Under the pieces are notes generated by a model that did not search any database, was not told where the DNA came from, and was given only the letters and a program-made list of their open reading frames with translations. Of a stretch of 64,000 nucleotides of DNA, positions 20,574 through 30,135 are shown in pieces (within the stretch, counting starts at the first letter, position 1; each line of letters starts with the position of its first letter). This DNA comes from Gaertneriomyces semiglobifer (taxonomy: Eukaryota > Chytridiomycota > Chytridiomycetes > Spizellomycetales > Spizellomycetaceae). The DNA is taken from the NCBI GenBank assembly GCA_025558075.1, contig JAHLKF010000007.1, positions 806,001-870,000 of the forward strand, given 5' to 3'. Position numbers and translations under genes: made by a program.

Positions 20574-21800
20574 AGAGCTTCTCAGTTCACTACTTGCATG
20601 TGGATGGAGAAGGTGGGGTGGGTTGGGAATTGTATTATGCCGGGGTTGTTTGTTTGTCGCCCGACCGTTTTTTTCCCAAATTGACAGAGTTCAGATCTCG
20701 ACGTCACTTGAACCTGAACGTTTCACGTTTAAAAGTCCCTTTTGCGCTCTTTCGCGAAAACACCCAAATATCGTCAGTTCGCAGTGGAGGGGATTATCTC
20801 GGGTGGTGTGGATAATAACGGTGGTGGATTTCGAGATGATGGTTGTTGAAATGAGTGGGGGTGGTGGGGTGATGAGCAAAGTACAAGTATGATGATGCTA
20901 GTAGTAGTGTAGTTCTATCGCAGCCAAAAGTAAATACAAGATTGGAATGCCTGCCTCCAATCCAATTCAGTTCAGTTCAGTAAGGTACTAAGAGGTTCTT
21001 CTAACTAACTAACAAGCTGTCGTCCAATCTATTTTATATTGCAGCCAACCTAAAATCTGAGGACCTGCTTGTCCACATCGATTTTGCAACATGCCAGAAA
21101 ATTATTTACGCAGCCGCTCCCGCTTCCAAGTAACCGTCTGTTAACCTGTTAGTATGATACTGTTGCTACTCATATTCACAGTACTCGTCAAATTCATATT
21201 GCCAAGTGCTGCAAAGGCATTTACACATTGCGCTCGGTCGCCATTGTGTATATGTACGCAGCGTTTGTTAATGTCTCAATGTTGCATGGAAAGACAGTAA
21301 TAATTGAGTTTAAATGGATCTGGACATGGGTGGTTTCCCTTTCAATTGACCCCCGTTGCGTTGCGGGTTGCAATTGCTGCTACGTATTATCAAGGCCCAC
21401 TACTAATACAAATACTAGTAGTAGTAGTAGTAGTGGGTACCCTCATAATAATATGTGCACACATGCATAGTATTGATATTCATAAGAAAGAGCCAAGGCC
21501 AAAACAAATTAACAGTTACCAAATGCCACACCAAGGCCCCAAGGAGACGCCTTAGTGGATGGCCACTTTTTTGTCACGGAACACGGTCACTAATGAAAGC
21601 ACGTGTTTGTTGGTGTTGTTATTGGTGCGACCTCCCAGCGGCCAGGGTTAGGGCTGTTGCTGCAAAGGCAAAGCTGGAAGCCTTGTGGAAGGCTGAGATG
21701 CGCTCACGTGACATGAGGCGAGGTGCCGTCACTGCCGTGGTGTGCACCGTGCACGATTGGTCAAGTTGGAAGTCATCACATAACCAACGCTGCCGTCACA
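20574..21800. other. Long intergenic region with short repeats
   Basis: About 1.2 kb. It holds the 5' region of the minus-strand Skt5-like gene and the upstream region of the next plus-strand gene. It includes CAGTT repeats near 20965, a (TAG)n microsatellite near 21414-21435, and several short open frames without motifs. I see no RNA gene. Confidence 0.5.
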
Positions 21801-22276
21801 ATGGAGGAGCTGGAACTCGCACTGCATATGGACGTTGATCGTGACCCTTCATCAACACTGGATGCAGTAGTGTCGAATGCAGTAACCGTCGGAGAAAGTG
21901 CCTCGCCGGTAGCGCGAGAGCGTGCCGCTGTGGACGACATGTTGACCCGTGTGCGGCTTTTCAAGGACGCTGCCTGCACCTTCTTGGAGAGAATGTACTT
22001 GAGTTTGAGCGTGAGATGCACACCTTTCAATCATGTTTATTACCAATTCTTTACAGAGAACGTGCCCTGGAAGACCCGTACTCGTACTCTGACGCCCAAG
22101 GTAATTATATATTAGCTGTCTCACCGAGTATGTGTTCGGTTACCCACTGCGTTTGGCTGCCCCCAGGGGATGCTCAGCAAATGCTAGCACAGCTCGAGTC
22201 CCTCAAAGTTCCTGCCCATCTGAGTGCCCTCCCCTTCAGTCCTCTGATCAAGAGAGAAAGCTCCATCATCCTTTGA
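21801..22276 (+). CDS. Small helical protein of unknown function
   Basis: Not recognised. It starts MEELELALHMDVDRD and the last exon ends SALPFSPLIKRESSIIL. The final splice (donor GTAATT at about 22100, acceptor CCCCAG at about 22168) joins in phase and yields DPYSYSDAQGDAQQMLAQ. In the middle two overlapping frames are open, one reading RVRLFKDAACTFLERMYL and the other ENVLEFEREMHTFQSCLL. Either a 41-nt intron or a one-base frameshift joins them. The protein would be about 120-145 residues, Glu/Leu-rich, and probably a helical bundle, the size of a Mediator or BLOC-type subunit. That comparison is a guess. Confidence 0.4.
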
Positions 22277-22635
22277 TCTTGATTGCACTCATACCGTCAG
22301 TAGCGACGAAAGCCTATTATCATTGAGAAACACGTATGCGAAGAACTCGGCCCGCGCACTTTTCCCACTGTCAAATCCCACTGTAATCAATAAACGTTAC
22401 ATTCTGACACATCGACGAGCAACCCAATGTCAATACACTCCGTCTACGGATGGGAGGTAGGCCGTGAGGATCTATACCCGTTATACTGGTCACTACCTAG
22501 GAGGTGATCCCTAGACCGGTCCCGGGCGTCGTACGGTACCCATGGTACGGCTGACACCGGGTACCGTCCGTACTGAACGGGTATGGACCTGGGTCCATAG
22601 GGACCTCGCCTGGGCCTGGGTCCGACCATGGTGAG
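22277..22635. other. Gap with GTACGG/GGTACC-rich sequence
   Basis: About 360 bp. From about 22440 the sequence is rich in GTACGG, GGTACC and CCTGGGTCC words. On the minus strand 22629-22444 it stays open as a Gly/Pro/Tyr-rich 61-residue frame (MVGPRPRRGPYGPRSIPV...). I do not trust it as a gene because the frame is short and low in complexity. It directly follows the broken ankyrin gene and may be part of the same inserted block. Confidence 0.4.
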
Positions 22636-23571
22636 TTATGCTAGTACCCTAGCACTATAACGTAGGGGTGCCCTCCCGTTCTCCAACAGTAGAGAGACAA
22701 TGTCCGCGTGACCCTTTGCCGAGACCCAGCGTAAAGCATCATCCTCTTCAGCGTGTACATCGGCCCCGTTCTCCAAGAGTAGAGAGACAATGTCCGCGTG
22801 ACCGCTTACCGAGGCACTGCGTAACGCATCATCCCCACCAGCGTGTACATCGGCCCCGTTCACCAACAGTAGAGACACAACGTCCGCGTGACCCTTTGTC
22901 GAGGCCCAGCGTAACGCATCGTCCTCCCGAGCGAGTACATTGGCGCCGTTCGCCAAGAGTAGATCCACAACGTCCTTGTGACCATTTCTGAGGCACTACG
23001 CAGCGCCATATCATCATCCGCATGCACATCGGCCCCGTTCGCCAAGAGTAGAGACACAATGTCCGCGTTACCATTTCCTGAGTCCCTGCGCAACGCCTTA
23101 TCCGCCTTGAGATACTTCTTCGTGGGGGTTCTGTCATCGTCGGATTCACAGTCGGCGACAAACGTTCTCTTGAGATGCTTCTTTGTGGGGGTATGCTTCC
23201 GCTTGTCTACTTCGTCGTCGGAAGCAAAATCAGAATCGTCGGATTCACAGTCGAGGACAACCGTTCTCTTGCGAGGCTTCTTTCCCTTGAGAGGCTTCGG
23301 GGTTATTGTGGTGGTGCATCCTTCATCGTCGGATGATGAATCGGATATTTCGTCAGAGTCATCATCCGAGTCCAGGTTGAATGGGTATTCTCCTCGGGTA
23401 TGGTACTCGGCAGGGTTAAATATGCAAAAGGCGCAAAAACTTTTTGATCTCTTCGGGGATCTCTTTGGCGTGCTTCTTTGATGTAGGACGCATGCTTTCT
23501 AGACGCATAAGTATGCCGGTCTCGTACCCCGACTGGTCTACGTTCCAGGTCGGCTTGATCGGTTCAGTCAT
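22636..23571 (-). pseudogene. Ankyrin-repeat gene with two frameshifts
   Basis: The frame starts at 23571 (MTEPIKPTWNVDQSGYETGI). It shifts near 23416, where a TAA interrupts LRLLHI before FNPAEYHTRG. An acidic linker with TPTKKHLK-type repeats follows, then ankyrin repeats of exactly 99 nt. A second shift near 22987 lies inside a repeat; after it the array resumes with GHKDVVDLLLANGANV and ends at 22636 in the middle of a repeat (LLENG then unrelated residues). Repeat consensus is DDALRWAS-KGHADVVSLLL with NGADVHA. This ALRxASxxGH pattern, with Asp-Asp before ALR, is the style seen in giant dsDNA viruses and differs from ordinary eukaryotic ankyrins (TPLHxAA). Viral or horizontally acquired origin is an inference. 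Sequencing error at both sites is possible but less likely. Confidence 0.75.
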
Positions 23572-23686
23572 GTTCGCGTGACTTAAATTACGTATTAAAT
23601 CAAGGACGCGTACTTCTCACCTCTCTCAACCTACTTTTCGACGTGTAGGCCGTACTATCATACTATCTTACATATCGTACAGAAAG

Positions 23687-24012
23687 ATGAGTGGAAAGCG
23701 AAAGCGAGAACCTATTACGGAACTGGTGAATAAGCGTAAGTGAGACAGGATATCATAGGCTGCTTTACATCGTCTAATCGTCTAATCTGCACAGCATATT
23801 TCAAGAAGGCCAGGGTACCCAGGGACTGGGATATATGGGAATATTTAGAAAGCCTGGTTCTGCACTTACCCCAGAAATGGAGGTTCTTCGAACTAGGAAA
23901 TACAATCAAACGTAATGTTGAGCTCATGATGAAGAGCTTGGGACACCAGGATGCACAAGTCCGTGGAAAGAAGATGCTCAAGGATTGGAGGGCAAGTCGT
24001 CTACTGCAGTGA
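23687..24012 (+). CDS. Small two-exon gene, unknown function
   Basis: Exon 1, 23687-23735 (MSGKRKREPITELVNK), and exon 2, 23795-24012 (YFKKARVPRDWDIWEYLESL ... LLQ), join across a 59-nt GT-AG intron with matching phase and give 88 residues. The start KRKRE is a possible nuclear signal. The body is basic with many aromatic residues and has no Cys or membrane segment. I do not recognise it. It is transcribed divergently from the ankyrin frame, 115 bp apart. A well-formed intron argues for a fungal rather than viral gene. Confidence 0.5.
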
Positions 24013-24861
24013 GCGTCCGTCAGCGGCCTCGTTATCATCCTGGCCCCGTTTGCATGCCCGTTACTTATAACGGCCATGTAACTCTGAGGTATACGGAACC
24101 CGCCGTCCATTCGACGGGTTCTGACTGGGAGAGAGGGTTTGGTCTGCCAAGAAGGCTTTCCTCCATGACTGCCTTCTTGCCAGCCTTATCAACATTGAGG
24201 TGTTTCGAGGTGCTAATGCCTTATGTTGTCATCTAGTCCTTGATCCACCACCAGCATTTGGCCAGGTTCACTGGTGCTAAGCCTGAATAGCCCAGTTTCA
24301 GGACCCAACGAGGCAACCACAGAGTTGTTCAGGTGAAGTGCATAGTTGCGTATTTTGAGAGTGCAGTTCTCATCCAGCTGCCATGAAAGATCGGACCCCA
24401 CTACCGAACCTAATGTTCTCAACTTGCAATAGCACGTTGGCAAACTACCCTTTTCCCACCTCTGATTTGTGTAAATGGCTAACTCTATTCTCAACGGTTG
24501 ACACCCGTCTGAGACCACAATAACCCCCACGCGATTGATTCACTAGTAAATTTTTAGTGTTAGTAGTAATCTTTTCCAAACAATGTCATCGCCAATGATG
24601 TATTCATATTGATCGATTCAATATCGATGAGATTGCCGCAAACGTCCTTCATGTACACGCTCTGTATTCGTCGCCGAGTGTGAAGACTGCCGAGTGTGAG
24701 ACTACCAAGCGAAGTGAGACTGCCAAGCGAATGTGAGACTAGTGAGACTGCCAAGGAGGGTGGGATCGTGAGGAAGTCGACCAAAGCGAAAAACGAACAA
24801 GTAACTCCACTGGTGACGAACGAATAACGAACAGCTTCTCCCATCAAAGAACAGCTGTACC
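24013..24861. other. Non-coding interval with hairpins and short tandem repeats
   Basis: About 850 bp. It has two neighbouring imperfect hairpins, 24096-24121 (10-bp stem, one mismatch) and 24144-24183 (13-bp stem, one mismatch). A block at about 24676-24755 repeats GTGAGACTGCCAAGCGA-like units. The minus strand has a 105-residue open frame at 24530-24213 with no motif. The last part is the 5' region of the MAT2B-like gene. Confidence 0.5.
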
Positions 24862-26329
24862 ATGCCTCTGATTGTGTCCGACGTCCCGCGCGTTGTTGTT
24901 ACCGGCGGATCTGGTCTACTGGGCCGTGCTGTCGTGAAAACTCTGAAAGAAGCCGGTTATGATGGTGGGGCTTCACTTCCGCGTCGGCGGCTTGGATGCA
25001 CAAGGAATTTTGTCCAAATACTAATCGTTCTACCTCAAAAGTCGTAGGGACTGCTTTCTCTCGGAGCGGAGAAGGGCTCGTAAAGGTTGAACTCTCTTGT
25101 CGCAATTTCATCCGACAAGCCTTGTTATTGAACCACACACTTCACAGCTCGATCTTACGGATAACGATGCGGTCACCGCCTTCATCAAAGAGCAGAGTCC
25201 CAGAGGTGAGTGACACTGAGCTATCATTAACTTCTGCGCCCTTCATGGTAACTGAAATCTCGCGATCTCAGTCATCGTGCATTGCGCTGCCGAACGCCGC
25301 CCCGATGTCGCGCAAAACAACCGGGAAGGAACTCGCAACGTACGTCCTCTTTCCAAAAAGACCTCCTCCGTTTGACGGAGAACCATACTAACAGATACAT
25401 GTTTTTCTCCAGTTGAATGAAGAGATTCCACGGCACCTGGCACGACTGAGTAAAGAGCACAACATCTACCTCATCTACATTTCCACCGACTACGTGTTTG
25501 ACGGCACACAACCACCATACGATGTAGACGCAAAGCCCAACCCACTCAACTTTTACGGAGAGACAAAGTTGGGTGGGGAGAAAGCCATTCAGCAAGAGTA
25601 TCCCGAGGCTGCTATCTTGAGAGTGCCCATTTTGTATGGAGATGTGGAATACACTGGGGAAAGCGCGGTGAATGTTTTGATGGACATGGTGAAGGTTCGT
25701 AAGGTCCTTTTTTTGCATTCTCACCTGAGCCGGTTGTGGCTCCACTGTTGCATGCTAACCCGTCACCCTTTGTTGACAGAAAGGTGATCCTGTAGCCGTT
25801 GACGATTTCCAGGCCCGGTATCCTACCAATGTTGCCGATGTCGCCAAAGTGCTTCGACAGATGATTGGTTCGTTTTTCGCTCTCTCACAATGGCATTCGG
25901 AAACGTAGATACGAAGTACTAAACGGAATGTTTCCTGCAGATAAATTGGTTCTGGACAACAAAATTCTCTCGGGTATCTTCCACTTTAGTTCTAAGGAAC
26001 GGTTCACGAAATATGATATGGCGGGTAAGGTTCAGTCCGGCTTTTTGAGACGCGCGCTCCCCGGCTGTGAGTCCTGACAATCGCAAAAGCTCTTTTAGCA
26101 AAACTCACAGGGACCGAAGCTTCCCACCTTATTGCAGTCCGCAATCCCCCTACGGAGACTAACAGTGAGTAGTAATCAGCTACACCTGAGGTCATATGAT
26201 ACTCAATACCTTTTGTTGCTAGCGTCAAGGCCCAACAACGCCCAGTTATCTACCAAACGGTTAGAGCAAGAGAAAATCGACGTGACTTGCGTCGGGTTCG
26301 AAGATTGGTGGAAAACGCATCTGAATTAA
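24862..26329 (+). CDS. MAT2B: MAT2B/RmlD-like NAD(P)-binding reductase
   Basis: Extended SDR of the dTDP-4-dehydrorhamnose reductase fold. In animals the closest family member is the regulatory beta subunit of methionine adenosyltransferase II. Eight or nine small exons splice phase-correctly. They give RVVVTGGSGLLGRAV (cofactor loop), VVGTAFSRSGEGLVK, LDLTDNDAVTAFIK, VIVHCAAERRPDVAQNN, then YISTDYVFDGTQPPY and NFYGETKLGGEKAI. Later parts are LRVPILYGDVE, KGDPVAVDDFQARYPTNVAD and the C-terminal SRPNNAQLSTKRL. The YGETK motif keeps the catalytic Tyr and Lys. Introns are 50-75 nt. The call between a true MAT2B and a generic RmlD-like reductase rests on the VVGTAFSR and RPxNAQLS signatures, both typical of MAT2B. 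Confidence 0.87.
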
Positions 26330-26622
26330 ATAAACTGCCCTCACATATACACATACGTAACAATGGGGTTTACGCCAACTCTTTCCGAGACACACACACA
26401 CCAACGCCGTAAACTGTAGCAGCTCCTATGATACAACATGCAATATTTCCCACTCTCTCAGTCAGTCGCCTGAGCATATTCGATTCAATAATTTTAGTTG
26501 TGCGAGTAGATTCCAGATGCCAAAATGCCTAATGTGCTTGACGATTGTTTTTCGACAGAGCATGCTTTTTATACCCAAGATTGTTCCGGATATTCAATGT
26601 TTTTGATACGACCTTTCAACGT

Positions 26623-27975
26623 TTAGAAATCCTGATATCATACTTTAATGAGAAACATCATCGCGAGCACAATTGAGAACATACTCCTTACCCTGAACAG
26701 GTTCCGGAAAGGATCGACTCCTTGACTTTGCATCTCCTTGACATCAATTTCCGGATAAGTCTCAAAATTGCGGGTGTCACCTGCGTGCGAAATAAGCGGA
26801 ATAATGGGTGCCTGCACACGTCCGTCATATAAAGCTTGCCAGTCGACGCCTTTGAACCACTTGTGGCGCTTAATGTCCTCCGACCCGCCTTTCAGATTTC
26901 CAAGGCGCTTGGACCGATCTGCGGTCAACAACCGCTTGACAAGATCTTTGGCATCCTTGTCAAAGTCATGTGGGAACGCAATCTTCCCGGCAAGAATCTT
27001 TTCGTAAATTCCGAACGGGTTGTCGTCGAAGAATGGCGGGTACCCAGCCAGCATTTCAAAGATTAAAATACCTAGTGCCCACCAGTCAACAGCTTTACCG
27101 TGACCTTTGCTTTCAATGATCTCTGGGGCAAGATATTCCGGAGTTCCACACAACGTCCAGGTTCGGTCCTCGACCTTTTTCGCAAACCCGAAATCGGTAA
27201 TCTTGATTTGTCCCCGGTCATCAAGCAGCAGGTTCTCTGGCTTTAGATCACGGTAAATAATGTCCATACTGTGAAGGTACTCGATTGCGAGAACAATTTC
27301 CGCCGCGTAAAAGCGTGTCATATCGTTGCTGAACTTGCCAGCCTTCCGCAAATGTGAAAAAAGTTCTCCTCCACAGACATATTCCAGCAGCATGTACAGA
27401 TTTTGATCATCTTGGAACGTGCAAAGCATATTGACGATGAACGGAAACCGAACGCTTCCCAAGATCTGCTTCTCCGAGTTGATATGCTCAACCTGCTTCA
27501 ACTTGACAACTTCCACCTTTTTCAACACTTTCATCGCATAGAACTGGTTCGTATTTCTAAATCGTGTAAGGTAGACTCTGCCAAATGTGCCTGTTCCCAG
27601 CGTTTTCAACAAGGTGAAGTCAGATAGGTGATAACCCAACCTGCTTCCATTTGTCACCGGCGGAAAGAATTGCGCAGAGGGACTCAATAACGCGGGTTGT
27701 TGTTGTTGTTGCGGCTGTTGTTGTGGCTGCTGCGGCTGCTGTGGTTGGATTTGTTGGTGCTGATGCTGTTGCTGTTGCTGATAATGGTGCTGTTGAAGAG
27801 GAGGAGCGGCGGGAAGTTGCATCGGCGGTGGAAGGCCATGTTGAGGCGGTATGCTCATTGGGATTGGGTTATGCATGGTGAAGGTGGTTGTCCTTCGTCG
27901 TTTGGATGGTCTTTCCCAATGAGTACCAGAGTCGGTGGTGGGAGACCCAGCACACAGTTCCTGTGAAGTCGTCAA
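26623..27975 (-). CDS. cAMP-dependent protein kinase catalytic subunit
   Basis: AGC Ser/Thr kinase, 430 residues. Exon 1 is 27975-26692 and a nine-base last exon (26631-26623) encodes only Asp-Phe-stop, so the protein ends NLFRDF, the hydrophobic C-terminal FxxF motif of PKA. The kinase core shows [10 protein letters not shown] (P-loop), YAMKVLKK (Lys), [12 protein letters not shown] (HRD replaced by YRD, the normal AGC form), DFGFAKKV, activation-loop Thr in [15 protein letters not shown], and [13 protein letters not shown] in the tail. The N-terminus before the core is about 120 residues and is dominated by poly-Gln/Pro. PKA controls growth, development and stress responses in fungi; a regulatory subunit is not in the window. 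Confidence 0.95.
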
Positions 27976-28768
27976 CGCGATCGAAACTCGAAAGACAAGG
28001 GCTTCCGATCACGCAACTAGGACAACTGGCTCGTACGAAGGACGCGGGCCAGCTCTGCTCAATGTTTAAGTAGAAGCACTCCCGGAAACCTCTACCCTTT
28101 TTCGCAGGACGCAAAAGCCACATCCTGTCAATTAAAGCGTCTTTTCCAACATGGAAGAAAGGCAATCCTCACCTGAACGAAAGCTCATCAACTAGCCATC
28201 AACGGGTGAGAGGAAATGTGGTGAACCCTTTAATGAAGCGACGAAAGACGATGGGGGAAATGTTGGTCCAAAGGAAAGGCTCTCTTGGTCCTCAAACGCA
28301 AAGGGCGCTCGGCGACTGGGGGGGCCACCCCAATGGTTATCAATTACACATATTTACGTAATAGCCCTAACCCGGGCCGCGACAATGACTAACTGACATA
28401 TGCTTATCCAATACGTGACTGTGCCGTCAACGCCCGTCATTCACGTCCATTGCCTTCGCAGCTCGGCAGCGAGAACACTTTCGCTATTTACAGCAGCAAG
28501 CAACAACTTACCACACTTGGAATACCGAGAATAGCAACGAGCCGCAGGCAGTCCGCTCGCAGGCCGCAAGCAGACAGCTTCCCCCAAGTAGATCTGTCGC
28601 TGGTCCTCGGAGGATTTCGGCGGATGTCATCTCTTTTTCCTTCTCGGCATTAGAGACTATACCAACACCCTGAGCCTGGGGGGGACTTATATCTTAGCAG
28701 AGACTATTCAGCACAGTACCAGCCCATCCTCTCATCGCTAACACTGCAAAAGCGCTCTTACTGTAAGA
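27976..28768. other. Divergent promoter region between PKA and the F-box gene
   Basis: About 790 bp between two divergently transcribed genes. No convincing coding frame occurs. It includes CCAATGG next to a G-run near 28318-28335, a possible CCAAT element, and AT-rich words. The two promoters probably share this region. Confidence 0.4.
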
Positions 28769-29917
28769 ATGCCATCAATGTCGCCGGTCTGTCTCCCTAC
28801 GCCGCCTAGCACTCCGCTGGTTATTAGAAAGAGTGCCGGATGCCCGCGAAGTCGTTCACGTTCAGTGCGCAGAAAGACTGTTACTAAGCACCACCAGTTG
28901 AGATATATCCCAAACGAAATCTGGTCATTGGTGATCTCGTTCATTAGTACACCAGCCGACCTATATCCTCTGCTAACGGTGTCGAAAAGCTGGCACGCGA
29001 TTGCCTTAAAGAAGCTGTACGAGTACATTGAGTTCACCAGTCTGAAGCAGAGGAATGCATTTGTCGAGACAGTGATCGGAGGCGGGACGTCGTTTGAGGA
29101 AAAGCGAATGCCGGGTATGCGACCCCTGATCATGCCACCCCGCGAAAGTGCCAACTTTATTGCGGACGGTAGTGACTTGGAACCGCTATCCAGTCCAATG
29201 GCCCTTGCTGCTGAACCGGCATACCCAATGCCCATGACGCCCGTGTTTTCGGTTTGTCCGGAAGCACATCCCTCGCTATTGATCAAAGGCATCGACTTTG
29301 GCTTTAGAGACGCCCAACCTCCTGAACCGTCATTCACCCCTGCACCCACTCCAGCCTCTTCCGTTGCAACGACCCCATCCTCATCCGCTCCTGCCTCTCC
29401 GCTACTCATCGCCACACAGTCTCCTATCTTTTCGAGTCTACTGGATGCACATGATCACCCGTTGGGCTATGGGCAATGGAGTCACACCCATGTTTCCCAT
29501 CTTCTCATGGACATTGCTTCGCGGTGTCCGAATCTCACATACCTTGGATTGTCGCGGTGTCAAATAGTCCCATGGGCGTTCTCCGATGCTCTCCCACTGC
29601 TTCCACACCTCACTCATCTGGACGTATCCTTTTCCAATGTTCGAGGGGACGGATTGCTTGCCATTGCAGACAACTTACACTCGCTGCAGTGGTTGGATAT
29701 CTCAGGGATCCTGAGACTGAAACGTGTTCGAGCCAAGGCAGTCATGCCGCTGATCGTAGAGTCTTGTCCGAAGCTGACGCACCTCGTTGCGCATCAATGT
29801 CCGGACTTTTACGACTCGGTCAGGCAGGAATGCCTTGAAATTAACCCTAGGCTGCATCTTTCTTGGTCGAATTTGTGGACGACCTTGTCGGCGTGGAAGG
29901 AGGTAGTCATCGAGTAG
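28769..29917 (+). CDS. F-box protein with leucine-rich repeats
   Basis: Single-exon protein of 382 residues. Residues about 44-80 form an F-box, LRYIPNEIWSLVISFISTPA followed by LYPLLTVSKSWHAIALKKLY, which binds Skp1 in SCF ubiquitin ligases. A Pro/Ser-rich linker (about 110-225) leads to C-terminal leucine-rich repeats such as CPNLTYLGLSRCQI, LPHLTHLDVSFSNVRGDGLL and HSLQWLDISGILRL, which would bind substrate. The substrate is unknown. The start is the first in-frame ATG, 26 residues before the basic RSRSRSVRRK stretch. Confidence 0.85.
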   Translation: MPSMSPVCLPTPPSTPLVIRKSAGCPRSRSRSVRRKTVTKHHQLRYIPNEIWSLVISFISTPADLYPLLTVSKSWHAIALKKLYEYIEFTSLKQRNAFVETVIGGGTSFEEKRMPGMRPLIMPPRESANFIADGSDLEPLSSPMALAAEPAYPMPMTPVFSVCPEAHPSLLIKGIDFGFRDAQPPEPSFTPAPTPASSVATTPSSSAPASPLLIATQSPIFSSLLDAHDHPLGYGQWSHTHVSHLLMDIASRCPNLTYLGLSRCQIVPWAFSDALPLLPHLTHLDVSFSNVRGDGLLAIADNLHSLQWLDISGILRLKRVRAKAVMPLIVESCPKLTHLVAHQCPDFYDSVRQECLEINPRLHLSWSNLWTTLSAWKEVVIE

Positions 29918-30135
29918 GAGTATTCATGACCCTTAGGCTGAAAGTTTTGATGATCGTTATCTAGGACATAGTTGTCTTTTTTTTTGGTTTTTAGATTTGT
30001 TGTATGTATGCATTAGCTCTAGTTTTTGTTGGTACGCGTTATGGTTGACGTCGTTCAAAAAATATCATACCACGCCAAATGTCTCGGCGTTTCAACAACT
30101 GAGAGCGCTATGAGGAGATACGTTTGGGAAGCCTG

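Noticed and set aside
20248..20892. Plus-strand open frame of 214 residues rich in Ser, Cys and Val
   Set aside because: Antisense to the N-terminus of the Skt5-like protein, with composition expected from its Ser/Thr/Pro codons.
22444..22629. Gly/Pro/Tyr-rich 61-residue minus frame
   Set aside because: Short and low complexity; no splice sites or start context. Described only as part of the gap.
22636..23161. CRISPR-like regularly spaced repeats
   Set aside because: The 99-nt periodicity is that of 33-residue ankyrin repeats, there are no spacers, and the genome is eukaryotic.
27651..27966. Val/Ala- or Leu-rich plus frames that look like membrane proteins
   Set aside because: Reverse of the PKA poly-Gln tract; not real membrane helices.
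28738..29415. Minus-strand frame of 225 residues
   Set aside because: Shadow of the F-box/LRR gene, which has recognisable domains on the plus strand.
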